64,000 nt of DNA from positions 45,704,138 to 45,768,137 of the forward strand of contig JAJKFL010000006.1 in the NCBI GenBank assembly GCA_021186555.1, written 5' to 3'. The notes under the pieces are model-generated. The model worked only from the letters and a program-made list of their open reading frames with translations. It did no database searches and was not told where the DNA came from. This DNA comes from Reticulitermes speratus. Its lineage: Eukaryota; Arthropoda; Insecta; Blattodea; Rhinotermitidae. Shown here in pieces: positions 43,203-55,545 of this stretch; positions within the stretch are counted from its first letter, which is position 1, and every line of letters starts with the position of its first letter. Made by a program: the position numbers and the translations under genes.

Positions 43203-46200
43203 CTGATAGTGTGTAGATACAAAGGGCACTTCCACATAGTGTGTAGATACAAAGGGCACTTCCACATAGTGTGTAGATACAAAGGGCACTTCCACATAGT
43301 GTGTAGATACAAAGGGCACTTCCACATAGTGTGTAGATACAAAGGGCACTTCCACATAGTGTGTAGATACAAAGGGCACTTCCACATAGTGTGTTGATAC
43401 AAAGGGCACTTCCACATAGTGTGTAGATACAAAGGGCACTTCCACATAGTGTGTAGATACAAAGGGCACTTCCACATAGTGTGTAGATACAAAGGGCACT
43501 TCCACATAGTGTGTTGATACAAAGGGCACTTTCACATAGTGTGTAGATACAAAGGGCACTTCCACATAGTGTGTAGATACAAAGGGCACTTCCACATAGT
43601 GTGTAGATACAAAGGGCACTTCCACATAGTGTGTAGATACAAAGGGCACTTCCACATAGTGTGTAGATACAAAGGGCACTTCCACATAGTGTGTAGATAC
43701 AAAGGGCACTTCCACATAGTGTGTTGATACAAAGGGCACTTCCACATAGTGTGTAGATACAAAGGGCACTTCCACATAGTGTGTAGATACAAAGGGCACT
43801 TCCACATAGTGTGTAGATACAAAGGGCACTTCCACATAGTGTGTGATACAAAGGGCACTTCCACATAGTGTGTAGATACAAAGGGCACTTCCACATAGTG
43901 TGTAGATACAAAGGGCACTTCCACATAGTGTGTAGATACAAAGGGCACTTCCACATAGTGTGTAGATACAAAGGGCACTTCCACATAGTGTGTAGATACA
44001 AAGGGCACTTCCACATAGTGTGTAGATACAAAGGGCACTTCCACATAGTGTGTAGATACAAAGGGCACTTCCACATAGTGTGTAGATACAAAGGGCACTT
44101 CCACATAGTGTGTAGATACAAAGGGCACTTCCACATAGTGTGTAGATACAAAGGGCACTTCCACATAGTGTGTAGATACAAAGGGCACTTCCACATAGTG
44201 TGTAGATACAAAGGGCACTTCCACATAGTGTGTAGATACAAAGGGCACTTCCACATAGTGTGTAGATACAAAGGGCACTTCCACATAGTGTGTAGATACA
44301 AAGGGCACTTCCACATAGTGTGTAGATACAAAGGGCACTTCCACATAGTGTGTAGATACAAAGGGCACTTCCACATAGTGTGTAGATACAAAGGGCACTT
44401 CCACATAGTGTGTAGATACAAAGGGCACTTCCACATAGTGTGTAGATACAAAGGGCACTTCCACATAGTGTGTAGATACAAAGGGCACTTCCACATAGTG
44501 TGTAGATACAAAGGGCACTTCCACATAGTGTGTAGATACAAAGGGCACTTCCACATAGTGTGTAGATACAAAGGGCACTTCCACATAGTGTGTAGATACA
44601 AAGGGCACTTCCACATAGTGTGTAGATACAAAGGGCACTTCCACATAGTGTGTAGATACAAAGGGCACTTCCACATAGTGTGTAGATACAAAGGGCACTT
44701 CCACATAGTGTGTAGATACAAAGGGCACTTCCACATAGTGTGTAGATACAAAGGGCACTTCCACATAGTGTGTAGATACAAAGGGCACTTCACATAGTGT
44801 GTAATACAAGGGCACTTCCACATAGTGTGTAGATACAAAGGGCACTTCCACATAGTGTGTAGATACAAAGGGCACTTCCACATAGTGTGTAGATACAAAG
44901 GGCACTTCCACATAGTGTGTAGATACAAAGGGCACTTCCACATAGTGTGTGATACAAAGGGCACTTCCACATAGTGTGTAGATACAAAGGGCACTTCCAC
45001 ATAGTGTGTAGATACAAAGGGCACTTCCACATAGTGTGTAGATACAAAGGGCACTTCCACATAGTGTGTAGATACAAAGGGCACTTCCACATAGTGTGTA
45101 GATACAAAGGGCACTTCCACATAGTGTGTAGATACAAAGGGCACTTCCACATAGTGTGTAGATACAAGGGCACTTCACATAGTGTGTAGATACAAAGGGC
45201 ACTTCCACATAGTGTGTAGATACAAAGGGCACTTCCACATAGTGTGTAGATACAAAGGGCACTTCCACATAGTGTGTAGATACAAAGGGCACTTCCACAT
45301 AGTGTGTAGATACAAAGGGCACTTCCACATAGTGTGTAGATACAAAGGGCACTTCCACATAGTGTGTTGATACAAAGGGCACTTCCACATAGTGTGTTGA
45401 TACAAAGGGCACTTCCACATAGTGTGTAGATACAAAGGGCACTTCCACATAGTGTGTAGATACAAAGGGCACTTCCACATAGTGTGTAGATACAAAGGGC
45501 ACTTCCACATAGTGTGTTGATACAAAGGGCACTTCCACATAGTGTGTAGATACAAAGGGCACTTCCACATAGTGTGTAGATACAAAGGGCACTTCCACAT
45601 AGTGTGTAGATACAAAGGGCACTTCCACATAGTGTGTAGATACAAAGGGCACTTCCACATAGTGTGTGATACAAAGGGCACTTCCACATAGTGTGTAGAT
45701 ACAAAGGGCACTTCCACATAGTTGTGTAGATACAAAGGGCACTTCCACATAGTGTGTAGATACAAAGGGCACTTCCACATAGTGTGTAGATACAAAGGGC
45801 ACTTCCACATAGTGTGTTGATACAAAGGGCACTTCCACATAGTGTGTAGATACAAAGGGCACTTCCACATAGTGTGTAGATACAAAGGGCACTTCCACAT
45901 AGTGTGTAGATACAAAGGGCACTTCCACATAGTGTGTAGTGTTGATACAAAGGGCACTTCCACATAGTGTGTAGATACAAAGGGCACTTCTACATAGTGT
46001 GTAGATACAAAGGGCACTTCCACATAGTGTGTAGATACAAAGGGCACTTCCACATAGTGTGTTGATACAAAGGGCACTTCCACATAGTGTGTAGATACAA
46101 AGGGCACTTCCACATAGTGTGTAGATACAAAGGGCACTTCCACATAGTGTGTAGATACAAAGGGCACTTCCACATAGTGTGTAGATAAAAGGGCACTTCC

Positions 46201-46745
46201 ACATAGTGTGTAGATACAAAGGGCACTTCCACATAGTGTGTAGATACAAAGGGCACTTCTACATAGTGTGTAGATACAAAGGGCACTTCCACATAGTGTG
46301 TAGATACAAAGGACACTTCCACATAGTGTGTAGATACAAAGGGCACTTCCACATAGTGTGTAGATACAAAGGGCACTTTCACATAGTGTGTAGATAAAAG
46401 GGCACTTCCACATAGTGTGTAGATACAAAGGGCACTTCTACATAGTGTGTAGATACAAAGGGCACTTCCACATAGTGTGTAGATACAAAGGACACTTCCA
46501 CATAGTGTGTAGATACAAAGGGCACTTCCACATAGTGTGTAGATACAAAGGGCACTTTCACATAGTGTGTAGATAAAAGGGCACTTCCACATAGTGTGTA
46601 GATACAAAGGGCACTTCTACATAGTGTGTAGATACAAAGGGCACTTCCACATAGTGTGTAGATACAAAGGGCACTTCCACATAGTGTGTAGATACAAAGG
46701 GCACTTCCACATAGTGTGTAGATACAAAGGACACTTCCACATAGT
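43203..46745. repeat. 30-bp minisatellite, homogenised zone, about 118 copies
   Basis: Unit: CCACATAGTGTGTAGATAC then AAAGGGCACTT. About thirty consecutive units near 43860-44780 are identical. Towards 46745 a six-unit (179-bp) higher-order repeat appears, defined by the ordered variants AGATAAAAGG, CTTCTAC, GGACAC and CTTTCAC. A 30-bp period without stops leaves frames of up to 905 codons on the minus strand, which are artefacts. Confidence 0.99.
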
Positions 46746-47880
46746 GTATAGATATCCATTTTACGTCCAGGTAGTGTATAGATATCAGTCACACTTCCAG
46801 ATAGTGTATATACACCAGTGATAATTCCAGTTAGTGTGTACACAGTAATGATAATTTGAACTAGTGTTTAGACACCAATGATGTTTACAGTTAGTGTATA
46901 GCCATTAATGACAATTTAAAATGGTGTAAAGACACTAGTGATTCTTCAGAAAGTTTATAAGACACCAATGATACTTACAGTTAATGTATAGACGGTAATG
47001 ATACTTTGAAGTAGTGTAAAGACACCAGTGATACTTCAGACAGTTTATAAGACACCAATGATACTTACAGTTAATGTATAGACGGTAATGATACTTTAAA
47101 GTAGTGTAAAGACACCAGTGAATCTTCAGACAGTTTATAAGACACCAATGATACTTACAGTTAATGTATAGACGGTAATGATACTTTAAAGTAGTGTAAA
47201 GACACCAGTGATACTTCAGACAGTTTATAAGACACCAATGATACTTACAGTTAATGTATAGACGGTTATGATACTTTAAAGTAGTGTAAAGACACCAGTG
47301 ATACTTCAGACAGTTTATAAGACACCAATGATACTTACAGTTAATGTATAGACGGTAATGATACTTTAAAGTAGTGTAAAGACACCAGTGATACTTCAGA
47401 CAGTTTATAAGACACCAATGATACTTACAGTTAATGTATAGACGGTAATGATACTTTGAAGTAGTGTAAAGACACCAGTGATACTTCAGACAGTTTATAA
47501 GACACCAATGATACTTACAGTTAATGTATAGACGGTAATGATACTTTAAAGTAGTGTAAAGACACCAGTGATACTTCAGACAGTTTATAAGACACCAATG
47601 ATACTTACAGTTAATGTATAGACGGTAATGATACTTTAAAGTAGTGTAAAGACACCAGTGAATCTTCAGACAGTTTATAAGACACCAATGATACTTACAG
47701 TTAATGTATAGACGGTAATGATACTTTAAAGTAGTGTAAAGACACCAGTGATACTTCAGACAGTTTATAAGACACCAATGATACTTACAGTTAATGTATA
47801 GACGGTTATGATACTTTAAAGTAGTGTAAAGACACCAGTGATACTTCAGACAGTTTATAAGACACCAGTGATAATTACAG
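46746..47880. repeat. 30-bp super-array, 90-bp higher-order zone
   Basis: Three diverged 30-bp monomers (GTAGTGTAAAGACACCAGTG, CAGTTTATAAGACACCAATG and TTAATGTATAGACGGTAATG) repeat as a 90-bp unit about ten times. Marker variants AATCTTCAGA (47121, 47661) and GACGGTTATG (47261, 47801) recur 540 bp apart, which shows a larger duplication of six 90-bp units. Confidence 0.95.
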
Positions 47881-48640
47881 TTATTTTATAGACACCAGAG
47901 ATACTTACAGTTACTGTATAGATACGAATGGTACTTCCAGTTAGTGTATAGACACGAGAGATACAGTTAGTGTATAGATACCAATGGTACTTACAGATAT
48001 GTATAGACACCAATGGTACTTCCAGTTAGTGTATAGACACCAGAGATATTTAAGTTAGTGTATAGATACCCATGGTACTTCCAGATAGTGTATAGACACG
48101 AGAGATACAGTTAGTGTATAGATAACAATGGTACTTCCAGTTAGTCTATATACACCAGAGATACTTACAGTTAGTGTATAGATACCAATGGTACTTCCAG
48201 TTAGTGTATAGACACCCATGGTACTTCCAGTTAGTGTATAGACACCAATGGTACTTCCAGTTAGTGTATAGACACCAGAGATACTTACAGTTAGTGTATA
48301 GACACCAATGGTACTTCTAGTTAGTGTACAGACTCCAATGGTACTTCCAGTTAGTGTATAGACACCAGAGATACTTACAGTTAGTGTATAGACACCAGAG
48401 ATACTTACAGTTAGTGTATAGACACCAATGGTACTTCTAGTTAGTGTACAGACTCCAATGGTATTTCCAGTTAGTGTATAGACACCAATGGTACTTCCAG
48501 TTAGTGTATAGACACCAGAGATACTTACAGTTAGTGTATAGACACCAATGGTACTTCTAGTTAGTGTACAGACTCCAATGGTATTTCCAGTTAGTGTATA
48601 GACACGAGAGATACTTACAGTTAGTGTATGGAAGTAATGA
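47881..48640. repeat. 30-bp super-array, third zone
   Basis: Monomers resemble CAGTTAGTGTATAGACACC with AATGGTACTTC, alternating with CAGAGATACTTA units. They are diverged from, but alignable to, the 43203-46745 monomer, so all three zones share one origin. Confidence 0.93.
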
Positions 48641-49251
48641 TACCGTTTACGGTTCTCATCGCCCCTACCAAAATATTTGTTTCGTGTAGAATAACACAGA
48701 ACAAATTGCGATTGTAAAAAGGCGCATAGCAAACATTGCATTCGACATCCACCTCTTTAATAAGTTCAATTTAACCCGAAAACTTTATAAGAACTTTGTA
48801 TAAAAAGTATTCACTACATCCCGCGGCCTTCTCCTGAAATTAAGAATGGTAATACGTTCGATTTGACTACCAAAATAACAGCAAGACATATTACAACAAA
48901 CGAGAAGCGAGAAGGAACTCCCTACCCCTCTTAAGTTTACATACCCTGATATAAACCCTACAGCAACCCCTGAGTTACAGCCCCTACACTGTGCATCTCT
49001 TTAACAGATCTCTCAGCGATGTTTATCCATACAGTCAGCTGAAATCCCTCCTCTGCAGATGCTACGTAATCAAGATATGGGGATGAGTTTGAAAGCAGCT
49101 TTGTATGAATAAAAGAATATTAATTTTGCAACAAAAATTCGTAAAATGAAGAGAAACATTTTCATTACTTTTCCTGTTGCTAAACAACAATAATTTTTCT
49201 TGTCTAAATGAAGGGGAAGGAAGGTTGCCATTACTTTATAACATACAGAAA
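48641..49251. other. Unassigned stretch
   Basis: No gene or repeat is recognised. Confidence 0.4.
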
Positions 49252-49648
49252 TAAACTGCATGGTGTGCGCTGTACAATATAAACTGCATGGTGTGCGCTG
49301 TACAATATAAACTGCATGGTGTGCGCTGTACAATATAAACTGCATGGTGTGCGCTGTTACAATATAAACTGCATGGTGTGCGCTGTACAATATAAACTGC
49401 ATGGTGTGCGCTGTACAATATAAACTGCATGGTGTGCGCTGTACAATATAAACTGCATGGTGTGCGCTGTACAATATAAACTGCATGGTGTGCGCTGTAC
49501 AATATAAACTGCATGGTGTGCGCTGTACAATATAAACTGCATGGTGTGCGCTGTACAATATAAACTGCATGGTGTGCGCTGTACAATATAAACTGCATGG
49601 TGTGCGCTGTACAATATAAACTGCATGGTGTGCGCTGTACAATATAAA
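49252..49648. repeat. 28-bp minisatellite, 14 copies
   Basis: Unit: AACTGCATGGTGTGCGCTG then TACAATATA. Units are identical except one with a single T insertion (49357). Confidence 0.98.
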
Positions 49649-49654
49649 CTTCTT

Positions 49655-49960
49655 CGCACTAAGAGAATGTTATCAGCCAGTGAATTCCATGGAGCATAGG
49701 TCTTCTTGAAAAACTTATAGTTGCACAGCTAGTAGGGAACTTACCACGCATTTTGTTGAACTCTATTCACCGTCACTCTCCTGAGTCGTTTTTTTCTTCA
49801 AGATCTATTTGAATATTATCCCCCAATCTAACACTTGAATTTTCGAAGCTGTCTCTTTCCTTCATGATTGGCCACCAAAACACTGCATTCATTTCTCTGC
49901 TTTTCCAAGCATGCTACATGCCCTGCCCATATCTTCCTGCTAGTTTTATCACACTGATAG
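49655..49960 (-). pseudogene. RTE-like retrotransposon 3' remnant, strongly decayed
   Basis: On the minus strand IWAGHVACLEKQR (near 49910-49950) corresponds to the WAGHVARMGE motif of the family. The post-coding segment with TTCAAGAAGACC and CTCCATGGAATT lies near 49685-49715. Several stops and frameshifts separate them. Same orientation as the remnant at 52340-52690 on the other side of the 40-bp array. Confidence 0.65.
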
Positions 49961-50045
49961 TAGTTGGCATGGATATAAGCTATGGAGTTCCTCGTTACGT
50001 GACTTTCTGCAGTCTTCTGTTACTCTTTCCCTCTTCAGTCTAAGT

Positions 50046-52246
50046 ATTCTCGTCAGACCCCTGTCCCAGAACACGGCCAGTCCATGGTCTCGTCAGACCC
50101 CTGTCCCAGAACACAGCCAGTCCATGGTCTCGTCAGACCCCTGTCCCAGAACACGGCCAGTCCATGGTCTCGTCAGACCCCTGTCCCAGAACACGGCCAG
50201 TCCATGGTCTCGTCAGACCCCTGACCCAGAACACAGCCAATCCATGGTCTCGTCAGACCCCTGTCCCAGAACACGGCCAGTCCATGGTCTCGTCAGACCC
50301 CTGTCCCAGAACACGGCCAGTCCATGGTCTCGTCAGACCCCTGTCCCAGAACACAGCCAGTCCATGGTCTCGTTAGACCCCTGTCCCAGAACACGGCCAG
50401 TCCATGGTCTCGTCAGACCCCTGTCCCAGAACACGGCCAGTCCATGGTCTCGTCAGACCCCTGTCCCAGAACACAGCCAGTCCATGGTCTCGTCAGACCC
50501 CTGTCCCAGAACACGGCCAGTCCATGGTCTCGTCAGACCCCTGTCCCAGAACACGGCCAGTCCATGGTCTCGTCAGACCCCTGACCCAGAACACAGCCAA
50601 TCCATGGTCTCGTCAGACCCCTGTCCCAGAACACGGCCAGTCCATGGTCTCGTCAGACCCCTGTCCCAGAACACGGCCAGTCCATGGTCTCGTCCAGAAC
50701 CCCTGTCCCAGAACACAGCCAGTCCATGGTCTCGTCAGACCCCTGTCCCAGAACACGGCCAGTCCATGGTCTCGTCAGACCCCTGTCCCACGAACACGGC
50801 CAGTCCATGGTCTCGTCAGACCCCTGACCCAGAACACAGCCAATCCATGGTCTCGTCAGACCCCTGTCCCAGAACACGGCCAGTCCATGGTCTCGTCAGA
50901 CCCCTGTTCCAGAACACCGTCAGTCCATGGTCTTGTCAGACCCCTGTTCCAGAACACAGCCAGTACATGGTCTCGTCAGACCCCTGTTCTAGAACACGGC
51001 CAGTCCATGGTCTCCTCAGACCCCTGTCCCAGAACACGGCCAGTCCATGGTATCGTCAGATCCCTGTCCCAGAACATGGCCAGTCAATGGTCTCGTCAGA
51101 CCCTGTCCCAGAACACGGCCAGTCCATGGTCTCGTCAGACCCCTGTCCCAGAACACAGCCAGTCCATGGTCTCGTCAGACCCCTGTCCCAGAACACGGCC
51201 AGTCCATGGTCTCGTCAGATCCCTGTTCCAGATTACCGTCAGTCCATGGTCTTGTCAGACCCCTGTCCCAGAACACGGCCAGTCCATGGTCTCGTCAGAC
51301 CCCTGTCCCAGAACACGGCCAGTCCATGGTCTCGTCAGACCCCTGTCCCAGAACACGGCCAGTCCATGGTCTCGTCAGACCCCTGGCCCAGAACACGGCC
51401 AGTCCATGGTCTCGTCAGACCCCTGTCCCAGAACACGGCCAGTCCATGGTCTCGTCAGACCCCTGTCCCAGAACACGGCCAGTCCATGGTCTCGTCAGAT
51501 CCTGTTCCAGATCACCGTCAGTCCATGGTATCGTCAGACCCCTGTCCCAGAACACGGCCAGTCCATGGTCTCGTCAGACCCCTGTCCCATAACACAGCCA
51601 GTCCATGGTCTCGTCAGACCCCTGTCCCAGAACACGGCCAGTCCATGGTCTCGTCAGACCCCTGTCCCAGAACACGGCCAGTCCATGGTCTCGTCAGACC
51701 CCTGTCCCAGAACACGGCCAGTCCATGGTCTCGTCAGACCCCTGTCCCAGAACACGGCCAGTCCATGGTCTCGTCAGATCCCTGTTCCAGATTACCGTCA
51801 GTCCATGGTCTTGTCAGACCCCTGTCCCAGAACACGGCCAGTCCATGGTCTCGTCAGACCCCTGTCCCAGAACACGGCCAGTCCATGGTCTCGTCAGACC
51901 CCTGTCCCAGAACACGGCCAGTCCATGGTCTCGTCAGACCCCTGTCCCAGAACACGGCCAGTCCATGGTCTCGTCAGACCCCTGTCCCAGAACACGGCCA
52001 GTCCATGGTCTCGTCAGACCCTGTCCCAGAACACGGCCAGTCCATGGTCTCGTCAGATCCCTGTTTCCAGATCACCGTCAGTCCATGGTCTCGTCAGACC
52101 CCTGTCCCAGAACACGGCCAGTCCATGGTCTCGTCAGATCCCTGTTCCAGATCACCGTCAGTCCATGGTCTCGTCAGACCCCTGTTCTAGAACACAGCCA
52201 GTCCATGGTCTCGTCAGACCCCTGTTCCAGAACACCGTCAGTCCTA
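50046..52246. repeat. 40-bp minisatellite, about 55 copies
   Basis: Unit: GTCAGACCCCTGTCCCAGAA then CACGGCCAGTCCATGGTCTC. Variants include CACAGCC, GACCCAGAACACAGCCAAT and a CAGATCCCTGTTCCAGAT / CACCGTCAG subtype that enters after 50900. No forward frame contains a stop, so frames over 600 codons arise. I do not regard these as genes. Confidence 0.98.
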
Positions 52247-52339
52247 ACCCACAATCCCAGCAAGCGAGCGGCCGCAGACCCACGCCTTAGACCGCACGGC
52301 CACTGGGATCGGCTTAGGGAATGTTACTTATTGAAAATC

Positions 52340-52690
52340 TGTCCTGTATAATTAACTAGCTACATGGAGCGGAGTCATTCTTGAGACGCTGTTAGTTTCT
52401 CAGCTACTCAAGATATCCTCCGCATTTTACAGAACTCAGAGGTTCATTACCGTGTTCACAACAGCGCGCCACTTCTCCGTAGCCTAAGCCAGACCAATTC
52501 ACTACACACCTTCCCATCCTGTTTCTTGAAAATACAGTTTCATAGTATGTTCCCATCTGCGTCTAGGTCTTCCAGAGTTGTCTCGTTCCCTAAAATATCC
52601 CCACTAAGACCCTATATTCACCTTTTTTCTCCCATGCGTGGCACATGCCCAGCCTATCTTTCTTGTTTGACGACACTGCACACTTGGTCA
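52340..52690 (-). pseudogene. RTE-like retrotransposon C-terminal and 3' end remnant
   Basis: Minus strand: AGHVPRMGEKR (about 52630), then in another frame RPRRRWEHTMKLYFQETGWE, IGLA, ATEKWRAVVNTVMNL and, after the stop, the 3' segment AAAATGCGGAGGATATC ending with CTCCATGTAGCTAG. The order matches the 42095 remnant and includes the arginine-rich segment missing there. Two in-frame stops and one frameshift break it. The reverse-transcriptase core is absent. Confidence 0.82.
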
Positions 52691-53124
52691 GTCAGTTGGA
52701 CCGACACAGCAGCACCCCGGTAGGCCTGTGTGCAAGACAGCTTTGTTGCTTTCCTTAATAAGCAACACGCCATTAAGGCGTAAGGAAGAATGGATTTATA
52801 GCTCCATGCGTTTTCAAACTCGTCTTAGTTAAATGTAAGTGTTCAGTTTCACGCCCAGGCGTCTTTACCTCCCGGGATAGAGCCGTGTGTCCGCAGTGAA
52901 CAAGAGGAGGCTGTGTGGGTCTTTTATTTAAATTATGTATTGAAGATTACAATTTACAGTATTTACAGTATACAAGGAAAATATTACAAAATTGTTCCGA
53001 TAACCAATTTAACTAAAATGAGCACATGAACCAAAAGTTATAAATAGGGGAAAATAAAAATAATATATTTGGGTCTGAGACACAGTCTGGAGGTACTGAA
53101 GACGAGAGATGTCTGTCTGTCTGT
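52691..53124. other. Unassigned stretch with a CTGT run
   Basis: A short CTGT tetranucleotide run lies at 53109-53128. No gene is seen. Confidence 0.4.
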
Positions 53125-53205
53125 CTGTCCCGGGACTCGAATACGATTTCTCCTTTGTCCATCCCGGAAGAAAACCACTTTACCGACTGATCTAATGCGC
53201 CTCGA
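53125..53205 (-). mobile_element. Possible tRNA-like SINE head
   Basis: Minus strand: GGCGCATTAGATCGGTAAAG (A-box region) followed 35 bp later by ATTCGAGTCCCGG (B-box-like). No other copy is in the window, so the family is unknown. Confidence 0.4.
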
Positions 53206-53494
53206 CACACAATTGTGCGTGTTGTATTACGTATAGTATCATATAGGCTGTAATATATCTGCACAATACTTTCCCACCTCACACGTCCGCGAAAGTACAC
53301 ACTGTATATTTATACATATATACAGGTATATGCATATACGTATACAGTAAAATCGGTGAAGTTGGCCACCCTTGTAATTCGGCCACTTGTCACAGTTGGC
53401 CACCCTTGAAATTCGGCCACTTGTCACAGTTGGCCACGCTTTTACGGAACCGGCAAATTCCTACTGTATTATACATGGACATTACTCCATAACT

Positions 53495-53800
53495 TGGCCA
53501 CGTGTCTTTTTTTTGTTGTGAAGGGCCCCGCAGCAGATGCTACAGACGCACCGCAGCCTTGAAGGCTTATTGTGAACCCTGTGATGAAGATGAATAAAAA
53601 AATATTATCAGTTTTTTCATTTGTCCAAGTAATGGAGCACCGGTGGAATGAAATTGACAGGGGAAAACGGAAGTACTCGGAAAAAACCTCTTCCAGTGCC
53701 ACTCTGTCCACCACAAATCCCACATGGACTGACCCGGGAACGAACCCGTGCCTCCGCGGTGAGAGACCGGCGACTGCCATGGCACGGCCTGGCCACGTGT
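53495..53800 (-). mobile_element. SINE family 1 with target-site duplication
   Basis: The element occupies about 53506-53789, minus strand, flanked by identical TGGCCACGTGT (53495-53505 and 53790-53800). The duplicated target is part of the surrounding GTTGGCCAC repeat. The head is shortened by about 10 bp (GCGACTGCCATGGCACGG). The B box is changed to GGTTCGTTCCC. Confidence 0.9.
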
Positions 53801-54101
53801 TTATCTTGAACCATTGCCACACATTTACACCTAGTGTTATGTTGTGTGTCTGAATTGAACCTCCCTATGTCGGCCGACCTAAAGCGTTGTGTAGTTTTTG
53901 TGTCATACTGTACATGGGCAGAAAGCCTCGTTCATTGCGGAACTACCTGTTGCCCGCTCAACCTCTATCCTTCCTCTACAAGTGTGGACAATGTGTGCAA
54001 TCTTCTAGCAGCAGTTGGCCCAGTACAGTAATTCAAGTCCTTACTTATTGACAGCCCTTTGTGTCTGTTTTGCACGTCGATCGCCTGTCTCTACACTCTG
54101 A

Positions 54102-54660
54102 ACTGCACAGCTGCTCAAGCGACATGGCACATTTCAACTGCACAGCTGCTCAAGCGACATGGCACATTTCAACTGCACAGCTGCTCAAGCGACATGGCAC
54201 ATTTCAACTGCACAGCTGCTCAAGCGACATGGCACATTTCAACTGCACAGCTGCTCAAGCGACATGGCACATTTCAACTGCACAACTGCTCAAGCGACAT
54301 GACACATTTCAACTGCACAGCTGCTCAAGCGACATGGCACATTTCAACTGCACAGCTGCTCAAGCGACATGACACATTTCAACTGCACAGCTGCTCAAGC
54401 GACATGGCACATTTCACTGCACAGCTGCTCAAGCGACATGGCACATTTCAACTGCACAGCTGCTCAAGCGACATGGCACATTTCAACTGCACAGCTGCTC
54501 AAGCGACATGGCACATTTCAACTGCACAGCTGCTCAAGCGACATGGCACATTTCAACTGCACAGCTGCTCAAGCGACATGGCACATTTCAACTGCACAGC
54601 TGCTCAAGCGACATGGCACATTTCAACTGCACAGCTGCTCAAGCGACATGGCACATTTCA
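54102..54660. repeat. 35-bp minisatellite, 16 copies
   Basis: Unit: AACTGCACAGCTGCTCAAGC then GACATGGCACATTTC. Two units have GACACATTT and one has lost two bases near 54415. The forward strand lacks stops in all frames. Confidence 0.98.
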
Positions 54661-54770
54661 ATTTCAATAGCTTCAAGTGATTTTTCCCAAATTTGCCACT
54701 TGGTATAATTTTGGCGGCTTTGAATGGAAACAGAATTGGCCAACATAGATAGGTTTCACTTTATACATAT

Positions 54771-54800
54771 ACAGTCGAACCCGGTTATAACGACACCTCG
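54771..54800 (+). mobile_element. Possible pogo/Tigger-like terminal inverted repeat
   Basis: TA then CAGTCGAACCCGGTTATAAC resembles the end at 5739 and known insect pogo-like ends. No partner end was located. Confidence 0.3.
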
Positions 54801-55364
54801 TCTACAGCGCCAGATATTCTGTATTTCGGTCGTCTGCGTCATTGGGTTAGTGGTTACGGACGTTTCGAAAGATCCTGTCGCCTACAACTTCAAAGCTTCA
54901 AGGTCGGTGGATCGTGAACCCCGTTTCGACCTTTCGTGACTTGTCCGTCGAATCGGTACGTGACCATCTGGCTGGCGAGTCAGCTTCCCTTTGTCCTGCT
55001 GCTGTGCAGACCACTCTCAGCTCAGTTAAGTCCTTTCTTCCATTCTTTGAGGTCGACAGCTTTTGTGCTTTGTGGAATGAGACGTCTTCAATAATGTAGT
55101 GTATTTTACGATTACGGAGTGAATGTGGGAAATATATTTATATATAGTTATATAGTTAATGTTTATCCTCAAAACATAGTAGCAACTGCAATTAAGCTAT
55201 AAAGTTATAATTTGCCCCGTACAGTTTGGTGATTCTGCTCGGAATAAACAGCCATAATTATTATAAATAACGATAGCCAACTTGTTCCTTATAATAAATA
55301 GGCAGATATGGATTGAATTTTGAATTGGGCTATTTTTTTAGATACAGCTCTTAATTCAAAGCGG
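54801..55364. other. Unassigned stretch
   Basis: No gene or repeat is recognised. ACGTTTCGAAAGATCC near 54855 is only half of a hammerhead-like motif. Confidence 0.4.
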
Positions 55365-55545
55365 CCGTTCCGTGGCTTAAGCTGTCAGTCGCCAATCTCT
55401 CAACGCGGAGACCAATATCCGATAACATGTCGAACAGTCCATATGGGATTTATGGTGGACAGAGTGGCACTTGTATGGGTCTTTATGCGAGTACTTCGTT
55501 TCCACTTGTCAGTGTCACTTCACCGACGTTACATATTCATGCATC
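55365..55545 (+). mobile_element. SINE family 1, diverged
   Basis: Plus strand. GTGGCTTAAGCTGTCAGTCG aligns to the A-box region, then GTCCATATGGGATTTATGG, TGGACAGAGTGGCACT and CACTTGTCAGTGTCAC follow the family body. The B box is lost. Confidence 0.65.

Larger units (their letters stand above)
53345..54761. mobile_element. Putative decayed pogo-like element carrying nested repeats
   Basis: The left end CAGTAAAATCGG (53345, after TA) leads into GTTGGCCACCCTTG, repeated 2.5 times with period 34. The right end has GTTGGCCAA and AAAGTGAAACCT in inverse orientation (54731-54761, then TA). These could be degraded pogo/Tigger ends. Inside are a SINE (53506-53789) and the 35-bp array. No transposase frame is visible. 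Confidence 0.35.

Noticed and set aside
43532-46249. Open frame of 905 codons on the minus strand, and similar long frames at 25643-27442, 50124-52190, 56149-57386, 57938-59257 and 3866-4979
   Set aside because: Each is a tandem monomer read in frame. A short unit without stops gives unlimited open frames, often on both strands and in several frames, with no domain, start context or codon preference.
43203-46745. CRISPR-like regular repeats
   Set aside because: Units are contiguous with no unique spacers, no leader or cas genes exist, and the setting is eukaryotic.
54850-54870. ACGTTTCGAAAGATCC as a hammerhead half
   Set aside because: No CUGAWGA partner at the required distance on the minus strand.
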